A stretch of DNA of 52,468 nucleotides, taken from the NCBI GenBank assembly GCA_031082285.1, contig JAVHLK010000020.1, positions 12,027-64,494 on the forward strand, read 5' to 3'. This DNA comes from Desulfomonilaceae bacterium (GTDB lineage: Bacteria > Desulfobacterota > Desulfomonilia > Desulfomonilales > Desulfomonilaceae). Both the position numbers and the translations under genes were made by a program. Of this stretch, positions 1 through 7,854 are shown piece by piece (the first letter of the stretch is position 1; each line of letters starts with the position of its first letter). A model generated the notes under the pieces. The model saw nothing but the letters and a program-made list of their open reading frames with translations, was not told the DNA's origin and searched no databases.

Positions 1-88
1 TAGGGGCGGCCACCTGTGGCCGCCCGGGGCAGGCATCCCGCGCTGAACGCGGGACCCGTCGAAGATCCGGGCAGAGCCCGGGAACGAG
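1..88. repeat. Cluster of three palindromes (REP-like)
   Basis: Three perfect hairpins follow one another. GGGCGGCCAC (4-13) pairs with GTGGCCGCCC (16-25); TCCCGCG (36-42) pairs with CGCGGGA (48-54); CCGGGC (67-72) pairs with GCCCGG (76-81). Segments recur elsewhere in the window: 32-54 matches 19287-19309 at 21 of 23 positions, and 69-88 matches the reverse complement of 52011-52030 at 19 of 20. There is no reading frame and no T-run, so this is a dispersed palindromic repeat cluster, not a terminator. The rest of the stretch up to base 200 shows no gene. Confidence 0.7.
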
Positions 89-200
89 ATGGACGATCCG
101 CAGGCTGTAAAGCCTGTGCCGCGTTGGCATGAACGCTTCCCGCGTATGCAATAACCCCTTGACCAATCAACTCTTCCACAACAGATCGAGGTTTTGACAC

Positions 201-2252
201 ATGACTCTGCTTGAGCCGGCGGACGTACCAATTGCCGGCATACCGGCCTATATCGTCGCACTGATCATCCTCACACTGGCACTGTGCTTTTTCGCATTCG
301 TCATGTACCGGCGGATCGATCTCCTAAGACGGGGGATGCCGGACCCGCGATTCTCGGACATCGGGGAACGCATCAAACTCGCGCTGGTGTATGGATTCGG
401 ACAGTACCGTCAACCCCGGTATTTGGGTGCGGGAGTACTCCACATCTTGCTGTTCGCCGGGTTCATGATCCTGTCGCTGAGGTCCCTCACCCTGATCGGC
501 CTAGGATTCTCGCCGGATTTCCACCTACCCCTCCTTACGGGCTCGGCGGCCTTTGCGTACGAGGTGCTCAAGGATTACGTAGTCCTAATGGTTCTCGCGG
601 TCTGCATCATCTGCATTGTCAGACGAGCCGTGTTCACACCTGCACGCTACGATCACCCGGGAGGCAAGGGTCACGGCAGCGAAGCATACGTTATCCTGGG
701 CCTCGTTTCCGCACTGATGATCACCGACATGGTCTTCGACGGGAGTGCGCTGAAGCAGAACGGGGCCCAAGGCCATGCCCTGTTCTTCCCCGCCGCGAGC
801 ATCGGCGCGCTGTTCATGCCGGAAAAGGGTTCCCAGGCGTTGAACTACCTGCATATCGGCGGGTACTGGGCCCACATTCTCGTATTCTTCGGCCTTCTCA
901 ATTTCCTTCCCATCTCCAAACACTTCCACGTGATTACCGCGATACCCAACGTGTTTTTCTCGAACCTGAACAAAGGGGCGATCAAACCGGTGGAATGCGG
1001 GGTCGACGACTGGATGGAACTCCCCGAATGCGGGGTGGGGCACTTTGAGCGCTTCACGTGGAAACACATTCTCGATTTCTACTCGTGCGCGGATTGCGGT
1101 CGATGTTCGGACAACTGTCCTGCAACTACCGTCGGGCGAACCCTTTCCCCCAAGATGATCAGCATCAAGGCCCGGGATTTCGCATACGAGCATTACCCCA
1201 TATTCGGGGCGGAAAAGGACCGGAGCAAGATCCAATTCACTGGAGACGTAGTCACGGGGGATGAGATCTGGGCCTGCACCACGTGCGGAGCGTGTGAAGC
1301 GGAATGCCCCATACTGATCGAATATATCGATAAGATCGTGGACATGAGGCGGTACCTAATCGACCAGGGCGATGTGCCCCAGTCCCTCCAGAAGCCCATG
1401 CAACAGATTAAGAAAAAGGGGAACGCCTACGGCGGGAGCAAAGCGAAAAGGGCTGCATGGACCAAGGACCTCGAAGGCGTCGAGGTGCGTGAGCTCAAAA
1501 AGGGGGAGGCCGCGGATCTCCTGTTTTTTGTGGACAGCTGCGGATCGTTCGACCCGAGAATTCAGGAAATCAGCAAGTCCTTTGCACGTATCCTGACCGC
1601 GTCCGGTTCGGACTTCGGCATACTGGGGGCCGACGAGACCGATTCAGGCAACGAGATCAGAAGACTCGGTGAGGAAGGACTGTTCGAGCAGGTCTGTCAA
1701 AAGAACATCGCGGCCTTTCTAGAGAGGGACTTCAAGGAGATCGTCACATTCGATCCTCATGCATTCAACACCATACGCAACGATTACCCGGAGAAGTTTC
1801 CCATAGTGCACGCGAGCCAACTGATGGCCCGACTGGTGCGGAACGGGAGGTTGAGCTTCACCGGGGACTACGTGCAGGGCAAGGTCGTAACGTACCACGA
1901 TCCGTGCTACCTGGGCAGGCACAACGGCATTTACGAAGATCCGAGGTTTGTCCTGGGCCGCATTCCGGGCATTCGACTGCGTGAGATGGAGCGTTCCCGG
2001 TCCCGGAGTTTCTGTTGCAGCGGCGGAGGTTTGCTCCTTTGGTACGAGAACGAGCAGGAGCGTGAGCGTATGGGTGAAGTGCGCGTCAAAATGGCCTCCG
2101 AGGTGGGTGCCGAGATCGTGGTCACCGCGTGCCCGTTCTGTCTGATCAACCTGGAGGATGCCATCAAGACCACCGGAAACGAGGGGAAGATGGAGGTCGT
2201 CGATCTCGTGGAACTCGTGGACAGGTCGCTCGGCACGCATGCGCGTGAATGA
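201..2252 (+). CDS. ETF:menaquinone oxidoreductase-type membrane Fe-S protein (HdrD-like)
   Basis: The protein (683 aa) probably takes electrons from the neighbouring electron-transfer flavoprotein and passes them to menaquinone in the membrane. The N-terminal 255 residues carry about five membrane segments (roughly 13-37, 76-104, 122-145, 162-182, 222-250) of the nitrate-reductase-gamma type; H81 and H225 are candidate haem b ligands. Two [4Fe-4S] motifs follow: C296/C299/C302/C306 and C359/C362/C365/C369. Then come two CCG (HdrD/DUF224) domains. The second is complete (C569, C605-C606, C644, C647). The first keeps C447, but the position where relatives have CCGD or CTGD reads DETDSGNEIRR and has no cysteine. 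The etfBA genes follow in the same direction, as in syntrophic fatty-acid oxidisers. The ATG at 201 has a GAGG at 188-191. Family assignment is firm; the electron partner is inferred from context. Confidence 0.88.
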   Translation: MTLLEPADVPIAGIPAYIVALIILTLALCFFAFVMYRRIDLLRRGMPDPRFSDIGERIKLALVYGFGQYRQPRYLGAGVLHILLFAGFMILSLRSLTLIGLGFSPDFHLPLLTGSAAFAYEVLKDYVVLMVLAVCIICIVRRAVFTPARYDHPGGKGHGSEAYVILGLVSALMITDMVFDGSALKQNGAQGHALFFPAASIGALFMPEKGSQALNYLHIGGYWAHILVFFGLLNFLPISKHFHVITAIPNVFFSNLNKGAIKPVECGVDDWMELPECGVGHFERFTWKHILDFYSCADCGRCSDNCPATTVGRTLSPKMISIKARDFAYEHYPIFGAEKDRSKIQFTGDVVTGDEIWACTTCGACEAECPILIEYIDKIVDMRRYLIDQGDVPQSLQKPMQQIKKKGNAYGGSKAKRAAWTKDLEGVEVRELKKGEAADLLFFVDSCGSFDPRIQEISKSFARILTASGSDFGILGADETDSGNEIRRLGEEGLFEQVCQKNIAAFLERDFKEIVTFDPHAFNTIRNDYPEKFPIVHASQLMARLVRNGRLSFTGDYVQGKVVTYHDPCYLGRHNGIYEDPRFVLGRIPGIRLREMERSRSRSFCCSGGGLLLWYENEQERERMGEVRVKMASEVGAEIVVTACPFCLINLEDAIKTTGNEGKMEVVDLVELVDRSLGTHARE

Positions 2253-2259
2253 AGAGTTA

Positions 2260-2276
2260 CCCCGCGGGACGCGGGG
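2260..2276 (+). other. Intercistronic hairpin between oxidoreductase and etfB
   Basis: CCCCGCG (2260-2266) pairs perfectly with CGCGGGG (2270-2276) around a three-base loop. No T-run follows, so it is more likely an mRNA processing or stability element than a terminator. It would let the oxidoreductase and ETF genes share a transcript at different levels. Confidence 0.4.
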
Positions 2277-2352
2277 AGGCCTATCTCACTTAAAGGGAAC
2301 TTCTGCAAATTCCAGTCTATTGGCTGATTCAAGAGAAGCAGTTGGAGGAACC

Positions 2353-3144
2353 ATGGATATCATCGTGTGCGTGAAATGGGTGCCGGACACCTCCGAGGCG
2401 GACCTGGCCATTGCGGGCGGAGCCAAGGACATCAAGAAAGATGACTTGGACCACGACATAAATGACTGGGATCGCTTCGCAGTGGAGGAGGCCGTTCAGA
2501 TCAAGGAAAAGGTCGGCGGCAAGGTTACCGTGGTCAGCGTGGCTCCGGAGGACGCGGAAGAGATGCTCCGGGAGAGCCTTGCCAGGGGAGCGGACGAGGC
2601 GTTTCATCTCTGGGATGATGCCTTTGAGGGGTCCGACGGGTATGCCGTCGCGACGATCCTCGCAAAGTTCATTAAGGACCGTCCCTTTGATCTTATCCTC
2701 ACGGGAACGCTTGCCGACGACGACTGCAGCGGTCAGGTGGGAGGCATGCTTGCCGCCATGCTCGGCGTGCCGAATGCGGTCCTGGTGTCGTCAATCGAGT
2801 TCCTGGACCGCAAAGTCAAGTTCAAGAAGGAACTCGAAGGAGGACTGTACGAAGCAGTCGAGATGGATCTGCCCGCACAACTCTCAGTTGCCACGGGCCT
2901 GAACGAACCGCGGTTCGTCTCCATCCGCGCGGTGCGCAAAGTTGCATCCGCGGAAATACCCGTGATCGATTGCGGCGAATTGGGATTGGATGAGTCTCAG
3001 GTGGGTCCCCAGGGGTCCAAGATCCAGGTTGAAGAGGTTGCCATGCCGCCCGAAGGAGAAGGCGCGGAAATCATCGGCGGCGGGGCCGAAGAAGCTGCCG
3101 GCAGGCTTGCCGAGATCTTGAAGGAAAAAGGGGGTATTGGATGA
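2353..3144 (+). CDS. etfB: Electron transfer flavoprotein beta subunit (first copy)
   Basis: EtfB (263 aa) binds AMP and, with EtfA, forms the soluble heterodimer that accepts electrons from acyl-CoA dehydrogenases. The sequence opens MDIIVCVKWVPDTSEA and contains the family segment GTLADDDCSGQVGGML. It lies 100 bases after the membrane oxidoreductase and overlaps etfA by four bases (ATGA), so the two subunits are translationally coupled. A longer in-frame start exists at 2158, but it would lie inside the previous gene; the ATG at 2353 has a GGAGG at 2344-2348 and gives the usual family length. It differs clearly from the second EtfB at 15698-16477, so the two ETFs are not a recent duplication. 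Confidence 0.92.
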   Translation: MDIIVCVKWVPDTSEADLAIAGGAKDIKKDDLDHDINDWDRFAVEEAVQIKEKVGGKVTVVSVAPEDAEEMLRESLARGADEAFHLWDDAFEGSDGYAVATILAKFIKDRPFDLILTGTLADDDCSGQVGGMLAAMLGVPNAVLVSSIEFLDRKVKFKKELEGGLYEAVEMDLPAQLSVATGLNEPRFVSIRAVRKVASAEIPVIDCGELGLDESQVGPQGSKIQVEEVAMPPEGEGAEIIGGGAEEAAGRLAEILKEKGGIG

Positions 3145-4121
3145 TGACACGGATATTCGTTCTGGCCGAACACCGCCTGCAGAAGCTTCGAGATGCCACC
3201 TGGGAAGCCCTGGAAGCAGGTCGCAAACTCGCCGCGGATTTGGGCGGGGAACTCAATTGCATACTCCTGACGGACAATGCCGCGGGCATGGCCGACGAAC
3301 TGGCAAAGGAATGTCCCAAGGTCCTGGTCGTGGAAGACCCCAAGTTCGAGACCTTCAACTCGGACTCGGCGATGAAAGCCCTTGCCGCAATCCTTTCGGA
3401 CAAGGCTCCGTTCATGCTGGTCATGGGAAACTCCAACTCGATGATGGACTTGGCACCGGGACTCGCGGTGGCGTTGGATGCCGCTCTCGCGACCGACTGT
3501 TTCGCGTTCGAGGTCAAGGACGGCAGACCTGCGGCTTTTCGGCAGATGTACAATTACAAGGTGAATGCCAAGGTCTCATTCAAAGGCGCGGAGAAGATCG
3601 TTGTAACGCTTCGGGGAGGGGCTTTTCCCTTCAGCTCCGGCGGCGGAGCTGCAGGGGCGGTCGAGAAGATCGCGTCTCCGGTGGCCGATGAAGCTCCCCG
3701 CAAGAGGTTTCTCAACTACGTGGAGGCTGAAAAGGGCGATGTGGACATCGCGTCCGCGGACATCATCGTCTCCCTGGGCCGCGGCATCGGCGACGAGCCC
3801 GACATGGAAATCTTCGAGTCGTTGGCCGACGCCATGGGCGGTGTGCTGGCCTGCTCAAGGCCGATTGTCGACAAGAATCTGCTGCCCAAATACCACCAGG
3901 TGGGGACCTCCGGAGTGGAGGTCAAACCCAAGGTGTACCTCGCACTGGGGATCAGCGGCGCATTCCAGCACGTGGGCGGCATCAAGGGGGCTCCCCTGAT
4001 CGTTGCCGTGAACAAGGACGCGAAAGCGCCGATCTTCCGCGTGGCCCAATACGGCATCGTGGGCGACCTCAACGAGGTGGTCCCGGCGTTGGAAGAGAAG
4101 ATCAAGGATCTCAAAGGGTAG
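3141..4121 (+). CDS. etfA: Electron transfer flavoprotein alpha subunit (first copy)
   Basis: EtfA (326 aa) carries the redox-active FAD of the ETF heterodimer. The C-terminal FAD-binding domain is visible in VGTSGVEVKPKVYLALGISG, then AFQHVGGIKGAPLIVAVNKD and APIFRVAQYGIVGDL. The usual QVGQTG motif reads QVGTSG here, a departure from housekeeping EtfA that the second copy does not show. The start overlaps the etfB stop. As the last gene of the oxidoreductase-etfB-etfA cluster, it probably feeds the membrane protein at 201-2252. No clear terminator follows; the next gene converges from the other strand. Confidence 0.92.
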   Translation: MMTRIFVLAEHRLQKLRDATWEALEAGRKLAADLGGELNCILLTDNAAGMADELAKECPKVLVVEDPKFETFNSDSAMKALAAILSDKAPFMLVMGNSNSMMDLAPGLAVALDAALATDCFAFEVKDGRPAAFRQMYNYKVNAKVSFKGAEKIVVTLRGGAFPFSSGGGAAGAVEKIASPVADEAPRKRFLNYVEAEKGDVDIASADIIVSLGRGIGDEPDMEIFESLADAMGGVLACSRPIVDKNLLPKYHQVGTSGVEVKPKVYLALGISGAFQHVGGIKGAPLIVAVNKDAKAPIFRVAQYGIVGDLNEVVPALEEKIKDLKG

Positions 4122-4340
4122 GGAGGGTTCGAGCCCTATTCGCATTGCAGATGCAAACACAAGCGGGGTGAAGGTCCGGGGAGCCGCTCGGTTTTCTCGG
4201 GCCTTGGCCCTGCACTTTTCCGGCGGGCCGGACTCGCATATCCTCGGCACCCCGCCTTCCATCGCCGGAGCCGGCTTCCCTGAGGCTATTGCAGTTTCAT
4301 AGGACCCCTATTAAGGACGCCTGAGGGGTCAAAGATCACA

Positions 4341-4372
4341 AACAAAAGCCGCGCCTTCGACTCTCCCGCGGC
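4341..4372 (-). terminator. Intrinsic terminator of bioB
   Basis: Read on the minus strand, GCCGCG (4372-4367) pairs with CGCGGC (4353-4348) and is followed by TTTTGTTTG. It starts directly after the bioB stop codon. A second inverted repeat (GACCCCT 4303-4309 with AGGGGTC 4324-4330) lies between the convergent etfA and bioB ends and may act from either side. Confidence 0.6.
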
Positions 4373-5365
4373 TCACAGACGAAACCCCGCCTGATGGATC
4401 AGCTTGAGGTCGGTATCCAATGAACGGCCGGAGGTCGTGAGGTAACCGCCGATAATCATGCCGTTGGCACCGGAACGCAATGCCAATGCCTGGAAATCGC
4501 CGAGGTTCCTCTCCCTGCCGCCTGCAATCTTGATGGTGGCCGTGGGAAGAATCATGCGAAAAACGGCAATGGTACGGATGATTTCCATCGGCTCCAACTC
4601 GTCGGCATGCTCCAGGGGGGTTCCCGGTCTGGGGTCGAGAATGTTGATGGGAACGCAGTCCACTCCCAGATCCGCGAGCGTGAACGCAAGGTCCAACCGT
4701 TGAGACGGGGTCTCTCCCAGCCCGATGATGCCTCCGCTGCACGCAGAGAAGCCGGATTCCAGTGCCGTCCGTACCGTTTCGACTCGCCGATCGAACGAAT
4801 GGGTGGAACAAATCGAGGGATAGTGCTCTCGGGAGGTCTCGAGGTTATGATTGTACCGAGTGACTCCGACCGCCGAGAGCCTGGCGGCCCTTCCCTCATC
4901 GAGAAATCCGAGCGACGCATCGAGCGCGATGTCCACTTCCCGGCGAACTCTGTCGAGGGATTCTATCAACGAGTCGAAATCATTGTCCGAAAGCGCGCCG
5001 CCGCTCGTCACCGTGCAGAAACGGGAAGCGCCCGCTTCACGCGCGGCATGAGCGGCCGAGAGAATATCGTCTGCGGTACGCAGCCCGTACACGTCGGCCC
5101 GTCCGTTATGTCGTGCGGACTGTGCGCAGAAGGCACAATCTTCGGAACATCGGCCGGACCGGGCGTTTATGAGCGAGCACGCGTCGAAGCGGTCGCCTTT
5201 GAAATGAATCCGAATCCTGTCCGCGGCCGCGGCAAGCCTCATCATATCGGCATCGGGCGTATCAAGAAGCCGCTCGGCTTCATGACGGAGGATCCGTCCC
5301 CCGGCCTCGAGCCTGTCTTCAACATCATGAATCAGATCTGCATATGTCATGTCTGTCAACGTCAT
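4373..5365 (-). CDS. bioB: Biotin synthase, variant auxiliary-cluster ligands
   Basis: This radical-SAM enzyme (330 aa) inserts sulfur into dethiobiotin, the last step of biotin synthesis. The radical-SAM cluster motif CSEDCAFC supplies C73, C77 and C80. Other family blocks are TRYNHNLETS, CSGGIIGLGE and NILDPRPGTP. The auxiliary-cluster ligands differ from the classical enzyme. Cysteines matching E. coli C97 (C117) and C188 (C209) are present, but the one matching C128 is an aspartate (D149, in LDASLG), and the arginine matching R260 is a lysine (K279). An extra cysteine, C186, occurs in YPSICSTH. This resembles the anaerobe-type biotin synthases described with a larger auxiliary Fe-S cluster. 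The start has GGAGG upstream. No other bio gene is nearby. It diverges from the Hsp20 genes. Confidence 0.93.
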   Translation of the reverse strand: MTLTDMTYADLIHDVEDRLEAGGRILRHEAERLLDTPDADMMRLAAAADRIRIHFKGDRFDACSLINARSGRCSEDCAFCAQSARHNGRADVYGLRTADDILSAAHAAREAGASRFCTVTSGGALSDNDFDSLIESLDRVRREVDIALDASLGFLDEGRAARLSAVGVTRYNHNLETSREHYPSICSTHSFDRRVETVRTALESGFSACSGGIIGLGETPSQRLDLAFTLADLGVDCVPINILDPRPGTPLEHADELEPMEIIRTIAVFRMILPTATIKIAGGRERNLGDFQALALRSGANGMIIGGYLTTSGRSLDTDLKLIHQAGFRL

Positions 5366-5449
5366 GCAAGAACCTCCACCAGATCGTACCTTATACCCCG
5401 AACGGCTTCCGGAAATCCAGAGTTATGCTCTCCTCGGTCGCCGCCCGCC

Positions 5450-5478
5450 TTGACAAGATCGAAATCATACACAATTAA
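5450..5478 (+). promoter_or_regulatory. Possible sigma-70-like promoter for the Hsp20 genes
   Basis: TTGACA (5450-5455) is a perfect -35 box. The -10 position after 17 bases is AATTAA, a weak match. No CIRCE repeat and no clear RpoH -10 (CCCCAT) were found, so how heat shock would control this start is not visible. Confidence 0.3.
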
Positions 5479-5564
5479 GAGACCATAGGCAGTGCGCGGA
5501 AGCATGACGTGTTGCGTTCATACGGATGGAATGCGAGAGCGCCTGCGTGGAAGGAGGTCCGACA

Positions 5565-6026
5565 ATGTACATATGGCGTACCGGAAGAGGTCGTTTGGGA
5601 GGCGAAATCGCCAGGCTGAGGAGGGATATGGACGACCTGGTCGGTGCTCTTGCCGGCGGCGGCAGAACGTGGTTGAGGTCTCCATGGCGAGAGACACGAC
5701 TTTTCCCGTTGCTGAATGTCCGGGAAACTTCGGACGCGTTCATCGTGTCGTCGGAGATTCCCGGAATGAAAAAGGAAGACCTCGAGGTCAAGATCGAGGG
5801 GGATACGTTGAGTCTCCGAGGCGAGCGGCCGCCGGAGACAATCGGCGACGAGGCGAGTTTTCATCGGCGCGAACGCGCGGTCGGTACGTTCCAGCGAAGC
5901 CTGACTCTGCCCGGAAACGTGGACCGGGATCGAGTGAACGCGACCTATCGACACGGGGTGCTCACCGTGAGGCTCTTTAAGGAAACGAAGAGCGCTCCGA
6001 AGGAAATCAAGATTTCGGCCGAGTGA
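5565..6026 (+). CDS. Small heat-shock protein, Hsp20 family (first)
   Basis: This is a cytoplasmic holdase chaperone of 153 aa that binds unfolding proteins without ATP. The alpha-crystallin domain spans about residues 45-145, with LNVRETSDAFIVSSEIPGM, then DLEVKIEGDTLSLRGER and, near the end, the conserved NATYRHGVLTVRL loop. The ATG at 5565 is preceded by AAGGAGGT at 5551-5558; an upstream in-frame ATG at 5526 has no such site. A second Hsp20 gene starts 25 bases after the stop, so the two form an operon and perhaps mixed oligomers. The heat-shock sigma factor follows. Confidence 0.92.
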   Translation: MYIWRTGRGRLGGEIARLRRDMDDLVGALAGGGRTWLRSPWRETRLFPLLNVRETSDAFIVSSEIPGMKKEDLEVKIEGDTLSLRGERPPETIGDEASFHRRERAVGTFQRSLTLPGNVDRDRVNATYRHGVLTVRLFKETKSAPKEIKISAE

Positions 6027-6051
6027 CCGTCCCGCTCAAGGAGGTGTGGAA

Positions 6052-6453
6052 ATGGCGGAAGACACCGTTGAAATTACCCAGAAGGACCAGGTGCCGGCCC
6101 AAGCCGGCGAACCCACATACGAGGGAGCGTACTTTACACCCGCGGTCGACATCTACGAGACGGTCAACGAGATCGTACTTCTCGCCGATATGCCGGGTGT
6201 CGAGGCCGACAATCTCGACGTAGATCTCAACGACGACGAGCTCATAATAGTCGGAAGGGTGAACGCTGTCGACGACGAAGGCGCTGAGTTATTGTCCGAG
6301 TACCGAGTGGGCAACTACTATCGGAACTTCCGGATAAGCGATGTGGTGGATCGGCGGAGCATCAGCGCGTCGTTGTCCGACGGAGTTCTCAAAATAGTGC
6401 TTCCCAAGGCGGCGAAAGCGGTCCCGAGGAAAATCCCCATCTCGGTGGGGTAG
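6052..6453 (+). CDS. Small heat-shock protein, Hsp20 family (second)
   Basis: This Hsp20 chaperone (133 aa) is shorter and more acidic than the first. The alpha-crystallin domain begins near FTPAVDIYETVNEIVLLADMP, continues through LDVDLNDDELIIVGR and ends with ISASLSDGVLKIVLPKA; the C-terminal PRKIPIS resembles the I-x-I tail motif used for oligomer assembly. AAGGAGGT at 6038-6045, six bases before the ATG, decides the start (a GTG at 6046 overlaps that site). Pairs of one longer and one shorter Hsp20 gene are common in Deltaproteobacteria. Confidence 0.92.
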   Translation: MAEDTVEITQKDQVPAQAGEPTYEGAYFTPAVDIYETVNEIVLLADMPGVEADNLDVDLNDDELIIVGRVNAVDDEGAELLSEYRVGNYYRNFRISDVVDRRSISASLSDGVLKIVLPKAAKAVPRKIPISVG

Positions 6454-6547
6454 CCTGGAGGGGTTGTTTTCTTTTCTCGAGAGCCGCGAACCCGGACCGG
6501 ACGGTGATTGCACGTCGGAAGCATTGGATAATCGCTGCGCCAAAGGG

Positions 6548-6576
6548 TTGACAATTGCTTCGTCAATGACTATTCG
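6548..6576 (+). promoter_or_regulatory. Candidate promoter for rpoH
   Basis: TTGACA (6548-6553), a 17-base spacer and TATTCG (6571-6576) lie 70 bases before the rpoH start. The -35 box is perfect and the -10 box matches three of six. This would let rpoH be expressed apart from the Hsp20 genes. Confidence 0.4.
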
Positions 6577-6646
6577 TTAGTCTGCTGGATTGAATTGCGC
6601 GCCGAAGCGGAACGAGTGTATCGTTTCGCCGGCAAGGAGAGAAGGA

Positions 6647-7501
6647 ATGAATTATCCGGTTCCGACCGGCAATTTGGATCAGTTTCTGGCCCAGGTGAGA
6701 TCGATCAAGCCGCTGAGCCCCGAGAGGGAGTACGAACTGGCGGTAAAGTACGTGGAGACCGGCGATGTCGACGCGGCGCAGGAGATGGTGGTTTCCCACC
6801 TTCCTTTCGTGGTCAAGACGGCATTCCAATATCGTCATTACATGATTCCCGTGGCGGATCTCATTCAAGAAGGCACCATCGGATTGATGAAGGCGGTGAA
6901 ACGTTTCGACCCGTATAAGGGCTACCGGTTGGTTTCGTTTGCCGTGTGGTGGATCAAGGCCTACATCAAGAATTACATCCTGAAGTCATGGAACCTCGTC
7001 AAGCTGGGAACCACTCAAGCCCAGCGAAAACTCTTCTTCCGCATAGGGGATATCGGGGAGCATTTCGACAGCGATTCCAGAGACGCTCGTATCAGCGAAC
7101 TGGCCAAGGAACTGAACGTGAAGACCGATGAGGTCATCGAGGTGGAAGCAAGAGTCAAGGCCCGGGAACGGTCCCTCAACGACACCGTGGGAGACGACAA
7201 CGACCTTTCGCCCATTGACCTTCTGGAAGACGGTTCCGCGAACCAGGAAAAGTTGTTGATCGAGCGTGAATCAGAAGACGAACTCGCCCGTTCCACCAGT
7301 AAGGCGTTGAAAAAACTAGATCCCAGGGAACGGTTCATCGTGTCCAAGCGATTCATGGACGATACTCCCTGGACCCTTCAAAGACTGGGAGATCACTTCG
7401 GCACAAGCCGCGAGCGAGTTCGCCAACTCGAAAAACGAGCACTGAGCAAGCTGCGTCGAGAAGCATCTTTGGCATCGGCTCACGCGGCGCTTCCGGCCTG
7501 A
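6647..7501 (+). CDS. rpoH: RNA polymerase heat-shock sigma factor
   Basis: This group 3 sigma factor (284 aa) directs RNA polymerase to heat-shock promoters. Region 2 reads DLIQEGTIGLMKAVKRFDPYKGYRLVSFAVWWIKAYI. The RpoH box follows at about residue 126 (QRKLFFRIGD, close to QRKLFFNLR of E. coli), which separates it from RpoD-like factors. Region 4 with its helix-turn-helix is WTLQRLGDHFGTSRERVRQLEKRAL. The length matches the family. AAGGAG at 6634-6639 precedes the ATG; an upstream in-frame start at 6590 has no ribosome site. It lies downstream of two Hsp20 genes in the same direction. Confidence 0.93.
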   Translation: MNYPVPTGNLDQFLAQVRSIKPLSPEREYELAVKYVETGDVDAAQEMVVSHLPFVVKTAFQYRHYMIPVADLIQEGTIGLMKAVKRFDPYKGYRLVSFAVWWIKAYIKNYILKSWNLVKLGTTQAQRKLFFRIGDIGEHFDSDSRDARISELAKELNVKTDEVIEVEARVKARERSLNDTVGDDNDLSPIDLLEDGSANQEKLLIERESEDELARSTSKALKKLDPRERFIVSKRFMDDTPWTLQRLGDHFGTSRERVRQLEKRALSKLRREASLASAHAALPA

Positions 7502-7854
7502 TCGGGTAAGTTCGGACCGGACCTCCGAAAGAAAGCCGGATCGGTTCCAGGTTGGAAAGACCCGCGTGGTAAGCGTTTACTTCTGCGAGGGAAGTACTTG
7601 ACGACCCATGCGGCAGTGCGTGCGCAGCGAAGCCACGTCGTTGAATCGGCTGCGCGAAAGGAGCGGTTGATTGGTTGCCGGTTTCCTCGTATGTGCCGGC
7701 GTGCCGCGCGGAAGTGAACGAAAATCCGGGGTTACATCATGAATCCAAGGCCGTAGACTCGTTTCCTGCAAGGACTTACCCGTGATGCCGGCCGGGCAAG
7801 GCGTCCTCACTGGTATTGACATTCGCTGCGTGCCGGTTTATCACGGTCAACGAT
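7502..7854. other. Gene-free stretch with one promoter candidate
   Basis: No supported gene or clear terminator is present between rpoH and the DUF1615 gene. The only signal is TTGACA (7816-7821), 17 bases, TATCAC (7839-7844). It would start transcription at about 7851, only a few bases before the ATG at 7855, which has no Shine-Dalgarno sequence. That suggests either a leaderless message or a chance match. Confidence 0.35.

Noticed and set aside
4122-4145. GGGTTCGAGCCC, resembling a tRNA T-arm, just after etfA
   Set aside because: No acceptor stem, anticodon arm or CCA end can be placed around it.
7816-7854. TTG start adding 13 residues to the DUF1615 protein
   Set aside because: The added residues precede the positively charged start of the signal peptide and there is no ribosome site.
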